This document shows, one piece after another, positions 1 through 6,933 of a stretch of 42,477 nucleotides of DNA. The stretch comes from Catenibacterium sp. co_0103. Lineage in GTDB: Bacteria; Bacillota_I; Bacilli_A; Erysipelotrichales; Coprobacillaceae. Within the stretch, counting starts at the first letter, position 1. The number at the start of each line of letters is the position of its first letter. A program made the position numbers and the translations under genes. The DNA lies in contig NZ_RCYB01000014.1 of the NCBI RefSeq assembly GCF_004168205.1, positions 1-42,477 on the forward strand. The letters run 5' to 3'. The notes under the pieces are model-generated. The model did not search any database. It was not told the DNA's origin and saw only the letters and a list, made by a program, of their open reading frames with translations.

Positions 1-38
1 AGAGTTTTGGGGGATTTGAGTTTGGTTATATATTTGTG

Positions 39-59
39 TCCGCGCAACGAAGGCGCGGG
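39..59 (+). other. GC-rich hairpin in 5' leader of the first gene
   Basis: The arms CCGCGC (40-45) and GCGCGG (53-58) pair perfectly around a 7-nt loop, and a T-G pair can extend the stem. No T-run follows. The hairpin ends a few bases before the ribosome binding site GGAGG (65-69) of the DUF975 gene. It could be an upstream terminator cut by the window edge or a translation-control structure. Only 38 bases lie upstream, so this cannot be settled. Confidence 0.4.
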
Positions 60-74
60 GAAATGGAGGAAATT

Positions 75-905
75 ATGAATATTTCAATGATTAAACAGCG
101 TGCAAGAGAAATTGCACGCGTCAACAAAGCAAGTCTATCACGCATCTGCTTGATCATAGGTGTTATTTCAGCATTCCCTAGCTTATTTGATTCGGGTAAT
201 GGGGTGATGTATATCATTTATTTGATTATTTCAGCGTTATTACTTGCAGTAGAACAAGGATATGTTGTTGCAGGGCTTAAAGTTGTTACTGATCGTGAAC
301 AAGAATTATCAGATAATGATGGTATCTATGGTCTAGTTAACTGGATTGAATACGTACCAACTTATCTTGTAAAAGTACTTGTAAACTTCGTCATAATATC
401 CATTTTTGTAGCACTTATTGTGGTATGCTCTCTTGGCTCTTTTGGTGGCTTATTTGCGCTATTAAGTGATCCTTATAGTGTTTCACCTGTTACCGGGGTT
501 GTTTCAGGTCTTACAGCACTAAGTGCGATATTATTGTTTATATTGCTCTTTGCCTTCGCATTTGTAATGATCTGGGTTAATTTACGTATGTTTGCGATGA
601 CTTACTTACATCAGGAATATGGCATTAAAGGCTTTGGGGCGCTTAAGGAATCATTCACATTAATGAAAGGTCATTGCGCGGATTTATTATTAATCAATCT
701 TTCATTTATTGGATGGATTCTTCTATGTGCCATCATTAGTGGTATGATTGGTGGCGTATTCGGTGATAATGGTATTGCAGGATTGACTGGTTCAATTCTA
801 AGCGCGGCAGTAGCGGCTTATACATACCAGCCTGCTTATATTACTGTTCAGGCACTATTCTATAAAGAAATTGCTTATAAGTTCTATGATGAAGGGAGAA
901 TCTAA
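75..905 (+). CDS. DUF975 family integral membrane protein
   Basis: A 276-residue polytopic membrane protein of unknown function. About six hydrophobic segments are visible, near residues 22-39, 44-60, 98-122, 145-168, 205-225 and 237-255. The cytoplasmic stretch around residues 184-200 (GIKGFGALKESFTLMKGH) is the conserved DUF975 signature, where family members read roughly A-L-K-E-S-x-x-L-M-K-G. I chose the ATG at 75 because GGAGG lies 5 nt upstream; a longer in-frame reading from 36 lacks a binding site and adds a polar RRR stretch that runs through the leader hairpin. The stop overlaps the ATG of the CPBP gene by one base, so the two are probably translated together. Family assignment is by motif memory; the biochemical role is unknown. 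Confidence 0.75.
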   Translation: MNISMIKQRAREIARVNKASLSRICLIIGVISAFPSLFDSGNGVMYIIYLIISALLLAVEQGYVVAGLKVVTDREQELSDNDGIYGLVNWIEYVPTYLVKVLVNFVIISIFVALIVVCSLGSFGGLFALLSDPYSVSPVTGVVSGLTALSAILLFILLFAFAFVMIWVNLRMFAMTYLHQEYGIKGFGALKESFTLMKGHCADLLLINLSFIGWILLCAIISGMIGGVFGDNGIAGLTGSILSAAVAAYTYQPAYITVQALFYKEIAYKFYDEGRI

Positions 906-1636
906 TGAGACAAAAAATTGATCGTTTTACTAGAAGACTTTCAGGTCAGGAATTAGTACTTGGATGTCTGATTCTACTTCCTTTATTCTTTTATTGTAAT
1001 AGTTATATTGGTAGTGCGATTGTAAAGTGGACAATCTTAACATTTAACCTTTCAATCACTTCAACGAATGCGAATATTTGGTTGAATTTTGTGGTAGATT
1101 TGATTACTGCACTTATTGCGGTCATTATCCTTAGAAAATTTATTATGCGTCAATGGAAAGACTTCATGAATAATAAGCTATCTATTATTGTTGCAGGATG
1201 TTTTCTAGGATTCTTCCTTAATATTTGTGCTAATGCGATTGGAAGTAGTATAGTTAAACTTTTTGTGGATCAATCATCAAGTGTGAATCAGCAGCAGGTA
1301 GAATCACTTACTAAAAGTATTCCTGCCATCATGTTCTTTGTGACGGGATTCTTAGCACCAATTGGGGAAGAATTAATCTTTAGAGGCATTATTTTTACAG
1401 GTCTACGTAAATATAATAGATTCTTAGCTTATGTGGTCTCTGCCTTCTTATTTGGCTTTATTCATGTTATGAATTCAGTCTTTGCGGGTAATATCTTTGA
1501 AATGGTACAGATGATACCATATGCTTGCTCAGGACTAGTCTTTGCGTATATTTATGAAAGTACAGATAATATCTGGGCTTCTATTCTTACACATATGACA
1601 AACAATATATTTGCGTTATTAGTCATCTTATTCTAA
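905..1636 (+). CDS. CPBP family intramembrane glutamic endopeptidase
   Basis: A 243-residue membrane protein with the motifs of the CAAX/CPBP (Abi) protease family. EExxxR is at E155, E156 and R160, the second motif FxxxH ends at H187, and the third is H230 with N233/N234. These residues sit in the last transmembrane helices and form the intramembrane active site. Hydrophobic segments are near residues 18-37, 60-80, 93-116, 138-160, 172-190 and 225-242. The gene overlaps the upstream DUF975 gene by one base and the pair ends at a strong hairpin. Bacterial members have been linked to bacteriocin self-immunity and membrane-protein processing. No bacteriocin gene is visible beside it, so the substrate is unknown. 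Confidence 0.85.
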   Translation: MRQKIDRFTRRLSGQELVLGCLILLPLFFYCNSYIGSAIVKWTILTFNLSITSTNANIWLNFVVDLITALIAVIILRKFIMRQWKDFMNNKLSIIVAGCFLGFFLNICANAIGSSIVKLFVDQSSSVNQQQVESLTKSIPAIMFFVTGFLAPIGEELIFRGIIFTGLRKYNRFLAYVVSAFLFGFIHVMNSVFAGNIFEMVQMIPYACSGLVFAYIYESTDNIWASILTHMTNNIFALLVILF

Positions 1637-1640
1637 ATAA

Positions 1641-1665
1641 AAATGCCAGACAATGTCTGGCATTT
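1641..1665 (+). terminator. Hairpin after the CPBP gene
   Basis: A perfect 11-bp stem (1641-1651 with 1655-1665) closes a 3-nt loop, 4 nt after the CPBP stop. The + strand lacks a good T-run. On the minus strand the stem is followed by TTTATTT, so it may also back up the tRNA terminator. Confidence 0.7.
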
Positions 1666-1680
1666 AAAGTATATATAAAT

Positions 1681-1705
1681 AAAAAAACACTCCCGAAGAA
1701 GTGTT
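1681..1705 (-). terminator. Terminator of the tRNA-Ser/tRNA-Asp unit
   Basis: Read on the minus strand, AACACTTC pairs with GGAGTGTT around a TTCG tetraloop and is followed by seven T (complement of 1681-1687). It lies 10 nt beyond the CCA end of tRNA-Asp. This is a canonical intrinsic terminator. Confidence 0.85.
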
Positions 1706-1715
1706 AAATTACAAA

Positions 1716-1793
1716 TGGCGGTCTGGACGGGGCTCGAACCCGCGACCTCCGCCGTGACAGGGCGGCATTCTAAACCAACTGAACTACCAGACC
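1716..1793 (-). tRNA. tRNA-Asp (GTC)
   Basis: The minus-strand sequence folds as a complete cloverleaf of 78 nt including an encoded CCA. The acceptor stem GGTCTGG pairs with CCAGACC. The anticodon stem CCGCC/GGCGG closes the loop CTGTCAC, giving anticodon GTC. The T loop is TTCGAGC, with a slightly irregular T stem ending in a G-T pair. It lies 8 nt downstream of tRNA-Ser and shares its transcript. Confidence 0.95.
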
Positions 1794-1801
1794 ATTTGCA
1801 A

Positions 1802-1892
1802 TGGCGCAGACAGAGGGATTTGAACCCTCGTGCAGGTTACCCCACCTACTCCCTTAGCAGGGGAGCCTCTTCAGCCTCTTGAGTATGTCTGC
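1802..1892 (-). tRNA. tRNA-Ser (GCT)
   Basis: The minus-strand sequence is 91 nt including CCA, with the long variable arm typical of class II tRNAs. The acceptor stem GCAGACA pairs with TGTCTGC. The anticodon stem CTCCC/GGGAG closes the loop CTGCTAA, giving anticodon GCT, which reads AGC and AGU. It is the first gene of the two-tRNA unit. Confidence 0.95.
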
Positions 1893-1908
1893 ATCGGACT
1901 GCCTACTA

Positions 1909-1937
1909 AATATACCATGTATAAATATATTATGCAA
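1909..1937 (-). promoter_or_regulatory. Promoter of the tRNA unit
   Basis: On the minus strand, TTGCAT (complement of 1932-1937) and TATATT (complement of 1909-1914) are spaced 17 nt apart, with TGG giving an extended -10. The expected start is about 10 nt upstream of mature tRNA-Ser. Confidence 0.7.
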
Positions 1938-1979
1938 GTACTTTTTGTATAAATTTCAATAAAAATTTACACATTTGTA

Positions 1980-1993
1980 TGAGAACGCTTACA
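1980..1993 (+). promoter_or_regulatory. Catabolite-responsive element (cre) for ackA
   Basis: TGAGAACGCTTACA matches the cre consensus TGWAANCGNTNWCA at every position but the fourth. It ends 8 nt before the ackA -35 box, the upstream position from which CcpA activates ackA in Bacillus subtilis. The site is seen directly; CcpA binding is inferred. Confidence 0.7.
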
Positions 1994-2001
1994 AGTTGTT
2001 G

Positions 2002-2030
2002 TTGTCTTTTACATAAAATTTTAGTAAAAT
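2002..2030 (+). promoter_or_regulatory. ackA promoter
   Basis: TTGTCT (2002-2007) and TAAAAT (2025-2030) are spaced 17 nt apart. The expected start near 2037 leaves a leader of about 24 nt carrying AAGGAGG (2048-2054). Confidence 0.75.
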
Positions 2031-2060
2031 AAAATTATATGATTTTAAGGAGGTTATAAT

Positions 2061-3260
2061 ATGGCTAAAATCATGGCGGTAAACGCTGGTAGTTCATCAT
2101 TAAAATTCCAGTTATTAGAAATGCCTTCAGAACTAGTAATCTGCTCAGGTATTGTGGAAAGAATTGGACTAGAAGAAGGAATTTTTACTATTAAGCATAA
2201 TGGACAGAAGAAAACAGAAAAATTACCTATTCCAGACCATAAGGTCGCTGTTTCTTTATTGTTAGAAGCATTAGTGAAGGAAAAAATTGTTGAAAAGCTA
2301 GAAGAAATTGAAGGGGTAGGACATCGTATTGTACACGGTGGTGAATACTTTGATTCTAGTGCTGTTGTAAATGAAGACGTAGTAAGTAAGGTAGAAGAGT
2401 TATGTGAATTAGCACCACTACATAACCCTGCACACTTAGTAGGATATCGTGCATTCAAAGAAGCTCTTCCAGGAGTAGGACATGTATTCGTATTTGATAC
2501 AGCATTCCATCAGACATTGGATAGAGAAAGATATTTATATCCATTACCATTAGAATATTACACAGACTATAAGATTAGAAAATATGGTGCACATGGTACA
2601 AGTCATAAATATGTTTCTGAACAGGTTATTAAAGAATTAGGTAATCCAAAACATTCACGTATCATCGTATGTCATTTAGGTAATGGCGCATCACTTTCTG
2701 CAGTATTAGATGGTAAGTGTATTGATACATCAATGGGATTCACACCACTAGCAGGTGTAATGATGGGATCTAGATGTGGTACAATCGATCCATCTATCAT
2801 GCCTTATTTATGTAAGAAATTGAATAAAACACCTGATGAAGTATTAGATATCTATAATAAGAAATCAGGAATGCTTGGTATTTCAGGTATTTCTTCAGAT
2901 TCACGTGATATTGAAAATGCTTTATTCAATGAAGGTGATGAACGTGCATTATTAACTGGTTTATTATATTCACGTATTGTTTCTAAATATATTGGTCAGT
3001 ATTTCGTTGAATTAGGTGGCTTAGATGCGATTGCCTTCACTGCGGGTGTAGGTGAAAATGCTGCTTACTTAAGACGTTTGATTATCGATGATTGTTCTCG
3101 TGCACTAGGTGTATTCCTCAATGAAGAATCAAATGCGATTCGTTCAGACGAAAATAGATTAATCTCTCATCAGTTCTCTAAGATTGATGTCTTTGTAATC
3201 CCTACAAATGAAGAAGTAGAAATCGCTAGAGATACTATGAAACTATTACATTTAGGATAA
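2061..3260 (+). CDS. ackA: Acetate kinase
   Basis: Interconverts acetyl phosphate plus ADP with acetate plus ATP, the cytoplasmic ATP-yielding step of fermentative acetate production. The 399-residue length is normal for the family. Visible landmarks are N8 and the serine turn in VNAGSSSLKF, R89 in GHRIVHGG, the catalytic D146 in FDTAFH, H178 in YGAHGTSH, the phosphate-binding CHLGNGAS loop, the GFTPLAG and GSRCGTIDP motifs, and the C-terminal GVGENA. The start is fixed by AAGGAGG 6 nt upstream. The gene is monocistronic, with its own promoter and terminator, and is divergent from the tRNA unit. A cre site upstream of the promoter suggests activation by CcpA when sugar is plentiful. No pta lies in this window. 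Confidence 0.97.
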   Translation: MAKIMAVNAGSSSLKFQLLEMPSELVICSGIVERIGLEEGIFTIKHNGQKKTEKLPIPDHKVAVSLLLEALVKEKIVEKLEEIEGVGHRIVHGGEYFDSSAVVNEDVVSKVEELCELAPLHNPAHLVGYRAFKEALPGVGHVFVFDTAFHQTLDRERYLYPLPLEYYTDYKIRKYGAHGTSHKYVSEQVIKELGNPKHSRIIVCHLGNGASLSAVLDGKCIDTSMGFTPLAGVMMGSRCGTIDPSIMPYLCKKLNKTPDEVLDIYNKKSGMLGISGISSDSRDIENALFNEGDERALLTGLLYSRIVSKYIGQYFVELGGLDAIAFTAGVGENAAYLRRLIIDDCSRALGVFLNEESNAIRSDENRLISHQFSKIDVFVIPTNEEVEIARDTMKLLHLG

Positions 3261-3266
3261 AATGAC

Positions 3267-3301
3267 AGACAGAAGTCATATATTGATTTCTGTCTTTTTT
3301 A
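3267..3301 (+). terminator. ackA terminator
   Basis: AGACAGAA (3267-3274) pairs with TTCTGTCT (3288-3295) around a 13-nt loop, followed by a T-run to about 3300. It lies 6 nt after the ackA stop. Confidence 0.85.
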
Positions 3302-3315
3302 TTTCTATGAAAGTA

Positions 3316-3324
3316 TGTTAAAAT
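3316..3324 (+). promoter_or_regulatory. Extended -10 promoter for nrnA
   Basis: TG-T-TAAAAT is an extended -10 element 22 nt before the nrnA ATG. No good -35 is seen; the T-run of the ackA terminator occupies that position. Confidence 0.45.
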
Positions 3325-3346
3325 GGGGGAAAAGGTGGGTTAAATT

Positions 3347-4276
3347 ATGGATAAAATAATTAATTTATTAAAACAATATAAACAAGTATTCTTATATCGT
3401 CATATTAATCCTGATTATGACGCTTTTGGTTCTACTGTAGGTATGTATTATTTCTTAAAAGAAAACTTTCCAGAAATCAATGTTGTGTTAAAAGGGAGCT
3501 TTGATAATGTTTTATGGGAAAAATTCAATGCCCCTATAGATGAAGAAAAAGAACTTCCTACTCTAGGTATTGTGATTGATACAGCTAATCGTGAACGTAT
3601 TGATGGTGATATTTCAGTATGTGAGAAGATCATTAAGATTGATCATCATATCGTCGTAGATTCTTATGGAGATATCAATATTGAAGATGCCACTGCATCA
3701 AGTGCTTCACAGATTGTTTCTCTATTATTAGAAGAAGTAAAGGATACTTATTCTTTAAATGAACAAGGTGCACGTGCTTTATATATGGGTATTATTGGTG
3801 ATACAAATAGATTTATGTATCGCTCTACTGATGAGCGTACATTCAAGGCAGCTTCTTATTTATTGGAATCAGGTATTAATATTGAAGAAATCTATCAAAC
3901 AATGTATTTAAGAGAAGAAAAAGATTTAAAAGTCACGCAGTTTATCTTGAACAATTATAAAGTCAATGATAAAGTGGCTTACTATATATTGAAGGATGAA
4001 GACCTTAAAGAATTAGGTATTAGTCGTGAAGAAGGTTCTAGCTACGTCAATACACTTGCAAATGTCAAGGAATTTGAAGTCTGGTGTGCTATTACAGAAA
4101 ATACGAAAGATAATGTCTATCGTGTCTCTATTCGTTCTAGAAATGCGATTATTAATGAAGTGGCTGCTAAGTTTGGTGGGGGAGGACATGCCCTTGCTTC
4201 AGGTGCAACACTTTCGAGTCTAGATCAGCTTGAGGACTTACTTTCATCTCTTCATGATGCAATAAGTATGATATAA
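3347..4276 (+). CDS. nrnA: Bifunctional oligoribonuclease and pAp phosphatase NrnA (DHH family)
   Basis: Degrades short RNA oligonucleotides to mononucleotides and dephosphorylates pAp in the cytoplasm, replacing E. coli Orn in Firmicutes. The 309-residue protein has an N-terminal DHH domain with metal ligands H19, D23 and D25 (HINPDYD), D78 (VIDTANRERID) and the D99-H100-H101 triad. The C-terminal DHHA1 RNA-binding domain carries GGGGHALASGA near residue 280. The start has a GGTGGG-type binding site just upstream. It is followed within 24 nt by the first two-component system, so it may be co-transcribed. The DHH/DHHA1 family is certain; NrnA rather than another paralog follows from length and motifs. 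Confidence 0.88.
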   Translation: MDKIINLLKQYKQVFLYRHINPDYDAFGSTVGMYYFLKENFPEINVVLKGSFDNVLWEKFNAPIDEEKELPTLGIVIDTANRERIDGDISVCEKIIKIDHHIVVDSYGDINIEDATASSASQIVSLLLEEVKDTYSLNEQGARALYMGIIGDTNRFMYRSTDERTFKAASYLLESGINIEEIYQTMYLREEKDLKVTQFILNNYKVNDKVAYYILKDEDLKELGISREEGSSYVNTLANVKEFEVWCAITENTKDNVYRVSIRSRNAIINEVAAKFGGGGHALASGATLSSLDQLEDLLSSLHDAISMI

Positions 4277-4277
4277 T
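4269..4277 (+). promoter_or_regulatory. Extended -10 promoter for the first two-component system
   Basis: TG-A-TATAAT is a full extended -10 overlapping the nrnA stop. The -35 position is poor. A start near 4284 would leave a short leader carrying GAGGTG (4287-4292). Confidence 0.45.
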
Positions 4278-4299
4278 GAAAAAAATGAGGTGAAATAAG

Positions 4300-4971
4300 A
4301 TGAAATCTAAAATCATGGTTGTAGATGATGAAATGCATATTAGAGAATTGGTGCGTTTCTATCTTGATAAAGCAGGTTTTGATACAATTGAAGCAGCTAA
4401 TGCTGAAGAAGCATTGGATATAGTAGAAAACCAATATATTGATTTGGCTGTTGTTGATATCATGATGCCCGGAATGGATGGTTTTGAACTTGTTGAACAA
4501 ATGAGACAATATCGTGAATTCCCGGTCATTATGTTGACAGCTAAATCACAATCAAAAGATAAATTAAGAGGATTCTCTTTAGGTATTGATGACTATGTTA
4601 CAAAACCTTTTGACCCAGATGAATTAATGGCGCGTGTTAAAACAATCTTAAAGCGTTATAGTATTAATTCTTCTAATGTAGTGAAGATTGGTGATGTCAT
4701 CTTTGATGGTGATAAATATGAAGTGCGTTATCAGGATCAGATTATCCATCTTCCTTTAAAACAGTTTGAATTGGCATTTGAACTCGCAAAGAATCCTAAT
4801 CAGATTTTCACGAGAGAACAGCTTATTGAAAAAATCTGGGGAATGGATTATGACGGTTTTGATCGTACAGTAGATGTTCACATTAAGCGTATTCGTGAGA
4901 ATCTTGGACATCTCCCAGGATTCAAAGTTGTGACAGTACGTGGCTTAGGTTATAAAATAGAGGTTGAGTAA
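4300..4971 (+). CDS. OmpR/PhoB-type response regulator (system 1)
   Basis: A 223-residue DNA-binding response regulator. The receiver domain (about residues 1-118) has the acidic pair D9/D10, the phosphorylation site D53 in VVDIMMPG, T80 and K102 in TKPF. The C-terminal winged-helix domain (about residues 130-223) has the typical ending TVRGLGYKIE. It overlaps the histidine kinase gene by one base, so the two are translated as a pair. The genomic neighbours (nrnA, xpt, smc) are housekeeping and give no clue to the regulon. I do not recognise a named ortholog. GAGGTG 7 nt upstream supports the start. Confidence 0.92.
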   Translation: MKSKIMVVDDEMHIRELVRFYLDKAGFDTIEAANAEEALDIVENQYIDLAVVDIMMPGMDGFELVEQMRQYREFPVIMLTAKSQSKDKLRGFSLGIDDYVTKPFDPDELMARVKTILKRYSINSSNVVKIGDVIFDGDKYEVRYQDQIIHLPLKQFELAFELAKNPNQIFTREQLIEKIWGMDYDGFDRTVDVHIKRIRENLGHLPGFKVVTVRGLGYKIEVE

Positions 4972-6344
4972 TGAAGTCTATTTATAGTAAACTTATAATT
5001 GGCTTTTTATTAACATCTTTATTAAGCTTTTCAATCTGTTGTTTCTTTACAATCAGATCTTATAATCGTGACTCTGATCAACTGGCATTAGAAGAGTTAG
5101 AACATTCTTCCAATCATATTGCAGATTTGATCAAGTTAATTGATGATAAGAATCAGGATAAGATTTTAGCAGATTATTCAGAAACATCAGAAATGTCTTT
5201 CACCGTCACATGTGAAGGACAGACCAAAAGTTATGGACATGTTAATAAGAAACTTATACTTAAAGATGATGAATTAAAAACACTTGCGACTTCTAAAGAA
5301 AAGTCATTACGTAGCGAAGGAATCATTTCGCAATATGCAAAAGCATTTAAGATTGATAATCAAACATATGTGATTACAGTTCAGAAGGATTTTTCTGCTA
5401 CAAAAGATATCTTTATGAAGTCTTATACAAGTGCAGCTATCATCTTTATGATGACAGGAAGTATTGTCTTCCTGATTGTTGCAGATATTATTGTGAAACC
5501 AATCTCACGTCTCACAAAGGTTACTGATGAGCTTGCGAAAGGGAATTATAAGGTGCGTGTCAATTATGAAGGAAAGGATGAAATATCTTCATTGTATGCT
5601 TCCTTCAATCAAATGGCAGTCAGACTCGCTAAGCAGGAAACAATCCGACAACAATTTATATCGGATGTATCTCATGAGTTCCAGACGCCTTTAACGGCTA
5701 TTAGTGGATTTGCGACAATATTAAAGAATGAGAATCTGACAGATGAACAAAGACAGAAATATGCTGATATTATATTGTTCAACTCAAATCGTTTGTCTCA
5801 TCTATCTAAGAATATGCTTCAATTAACATTATTAGATGGTGAAGATACATCATTAGATAAGAGTGAGTTCCCACTTATTGAACAGCTTAATCGTGTTATT
5901 GAGATGGAAGATAATGCGGCTTTAAGTAAGGATATTGAAATAGAATTCATTCATCCTAAAAAAGAATTCATTATTGAAGCCGATGAAAGCCGTATGGAAC
6001 AGGTATGGATCAATTTATTAAGTAATGCGATCAAGTATACGAATGAGCATGGTGTAGTGACAGTAGAAGTGAGAAGAACAGCCACTGAACTACAGGTAAG
6101 ATTTGAAGATACAGGTGTGGGAATGAGCCAGGATGCTATTTCTCATATCTTTGAAAGATTCTATAGACAGGATAAATCACGTACAATTGAAGGAAATGGA
6201 CTTGGTTTATCTATAGTAAAAAGGATTATTGATTTACATCACTATAAAATAGATGTAGAATCACAAGAAGATGTTGGTTCTGTATTTACTGTTTATATCC
6301 CATATGAGATGTTTACAGGACTCACAAAAAAGAAAAAGGATTAG
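4971..6344 (+). CDS. Sensor histidine kinase with HAMP domain (system 1)
   Basis: A 457-residue membrane kinase that presumably phosphorylates the regulator at 4300-4971. The layout is: transmembrane helix near residues 8-28, an extracytoplasmic sensor of about 120 residues, a second helix near 150-174, HAMP at about 175-225, HisKA with phospho-acceptor H235 (SHEFQTP), and a HATPase domain with N352 (NLLSNAIKY), the G1 box DTGVGM, the F box IFERFYRQDKSR and the G2 box GNGLGLSIVK. All catalytic motifs are intact. The extracellular domain shows no motif I recognise, so the signal is unknown. It overlaps the regulator by one base and ends 5 nt before the xpt ATG. Confidence 0.93.
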   Translation: MKSIYSKLIIGFLLTSLLSFSICCFFTIRSYNRDSDQLALEELEHSSNHIADLIKLIDDKNQDKILADYSETSEMSFTVTCEGQTKSYGHVNKKLILKDDELKTLATSKEKSLRSEGIISQYAKAFKIDNQTYVITVQKDFSATKDIFMKSYTSAAIIFMMTGSIVFLIVADIIVKPISRLTKVTDELAKGNYKVRVNYEGKDEISSLYASFNQMAVRLAKQETIRQQFISDVSHEFQTPLTAISGFATILKNENLTDEQRQKYADIILFNSNRLSHLSKNMLQLTLLDGEDTSLDKSEFPLIEQLNRVIEMEDNAALSKDIEIEFIHPKKEFIIEADESRMEQVWINLLSNAIKYTNEHGVVTVEVRRTATELQVRFEDTGVGMSQDAISHIFERFYRQDKSRTIEGNGLGLSIVKRIIDLHHYKIDVESQEDVGSVFTVYIPYEMFTGLTKKKKD

Positions 6345-6349
6345 TGAAG

Positions 6350-6922
6350 ATGGAAGAGTTAAAGAGAAAGATTTTAGAAGACGGATATGTTATTAATGAG
6401 AATGTATTAAGAGTAGATAGTTTTTTAAATCATCAGATTGATGTAGAACTATTTAATAAGATTGCAGATGCATTCTATGAAAGATATAACAATAAACCAA
6501 TCAACAAGATTGTTACTATTGAAGCAAGTGGTATTGGTTTAGCTGTTGTCGTTGCACAGAAATTCAATAATTGTCATGTAGTATTTACTAAGAAAGGTTC
6601 TTCTGCAATTACTGACAATGATTTCTATACTACAGAAATTCATTCTTATACTAAGAATAAAGACTATATTGGACAGATTTCTAAGAAGTATTTAAGTCCA
6701 GAAGACCATGTATTAATCGTGGATGATTTCTTAGCTAATGGTGAAGCTGTTATGGGCATGATTGACTTATGTCATCAGGCAGGAGCAACAGTTGAAGGTA
6801 TTGGTATTGTCGTTGAAAAAGGATTCCAGCAGGGAAGACATAGAATTGAAGAAGCTGGATATGAAGTACAGTCTCTTGCAATCGTAAAGGGCTTTGAAGA
6901 CGGCAAAGTTATTTTAGATTAG
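6350..6922 (+). CDS. xpt: Xanthine phosphoribosyltransferase
   Basis: Salvages xanthine by transferring it to PRPP to form XMP in the cytoplasm. The 190-residue protein starts MEELKRKI, which lines up with the start of B. subtilis Xpt. I therefore chose the ATG at 6350, with AAGGA (6336-6340) 9 nt upstream, rather than the GTG at 6344 that overlaps the kinase stop. The PRPP-binding loop is VLIVDDFLANGEA (about residues 121-133). EASGIGLA (about 58-65) and FTKKGSSAI (about 79-87) are also typical. The gene is tightly packed between a histidine kinase and smc. No purine riboswitch or separate promoter is visible, unlike xpt in many Bacilli, so it seems to depend on the upstream transcript. Confidence 0.92.
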   Translation: MEELKRKILEDGYVINENVLRVDSFLNHQIDVELFNKIADAFYERYNNKPINKIVTIEASGIGLAVVVAQKFNNCHVVFTKKGSSAITDNDFYTTEIHSYTKNKDYIGQISKKYLSPEDHVLIVDDFLANGEAVMGMIDLCHQAGATVEGIGIVVEKGFQQGRHRIEEAGYEVQSLAIVKGFEDGKVILD

Positions 6923-6933
6923 AGAGGAATAAC

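Noticed and set aside
2054..2458. 134-codon open frame antisense to ackA
   Set aside because: Serine/threonine-rich shadow of a certain gene; it ends within the ackA binding site region and has no support.
6344..6349. GTG start for xpt overlapping the kinase stop
   Set aside because: The ATG at 6350 aligns with the known Xpt start and is better spaced from AAGGA.
6300..6350. Purine riboswitch upstream of xpt
   Set aside because: There is no intergenic space; the region is kinase coding sequence.
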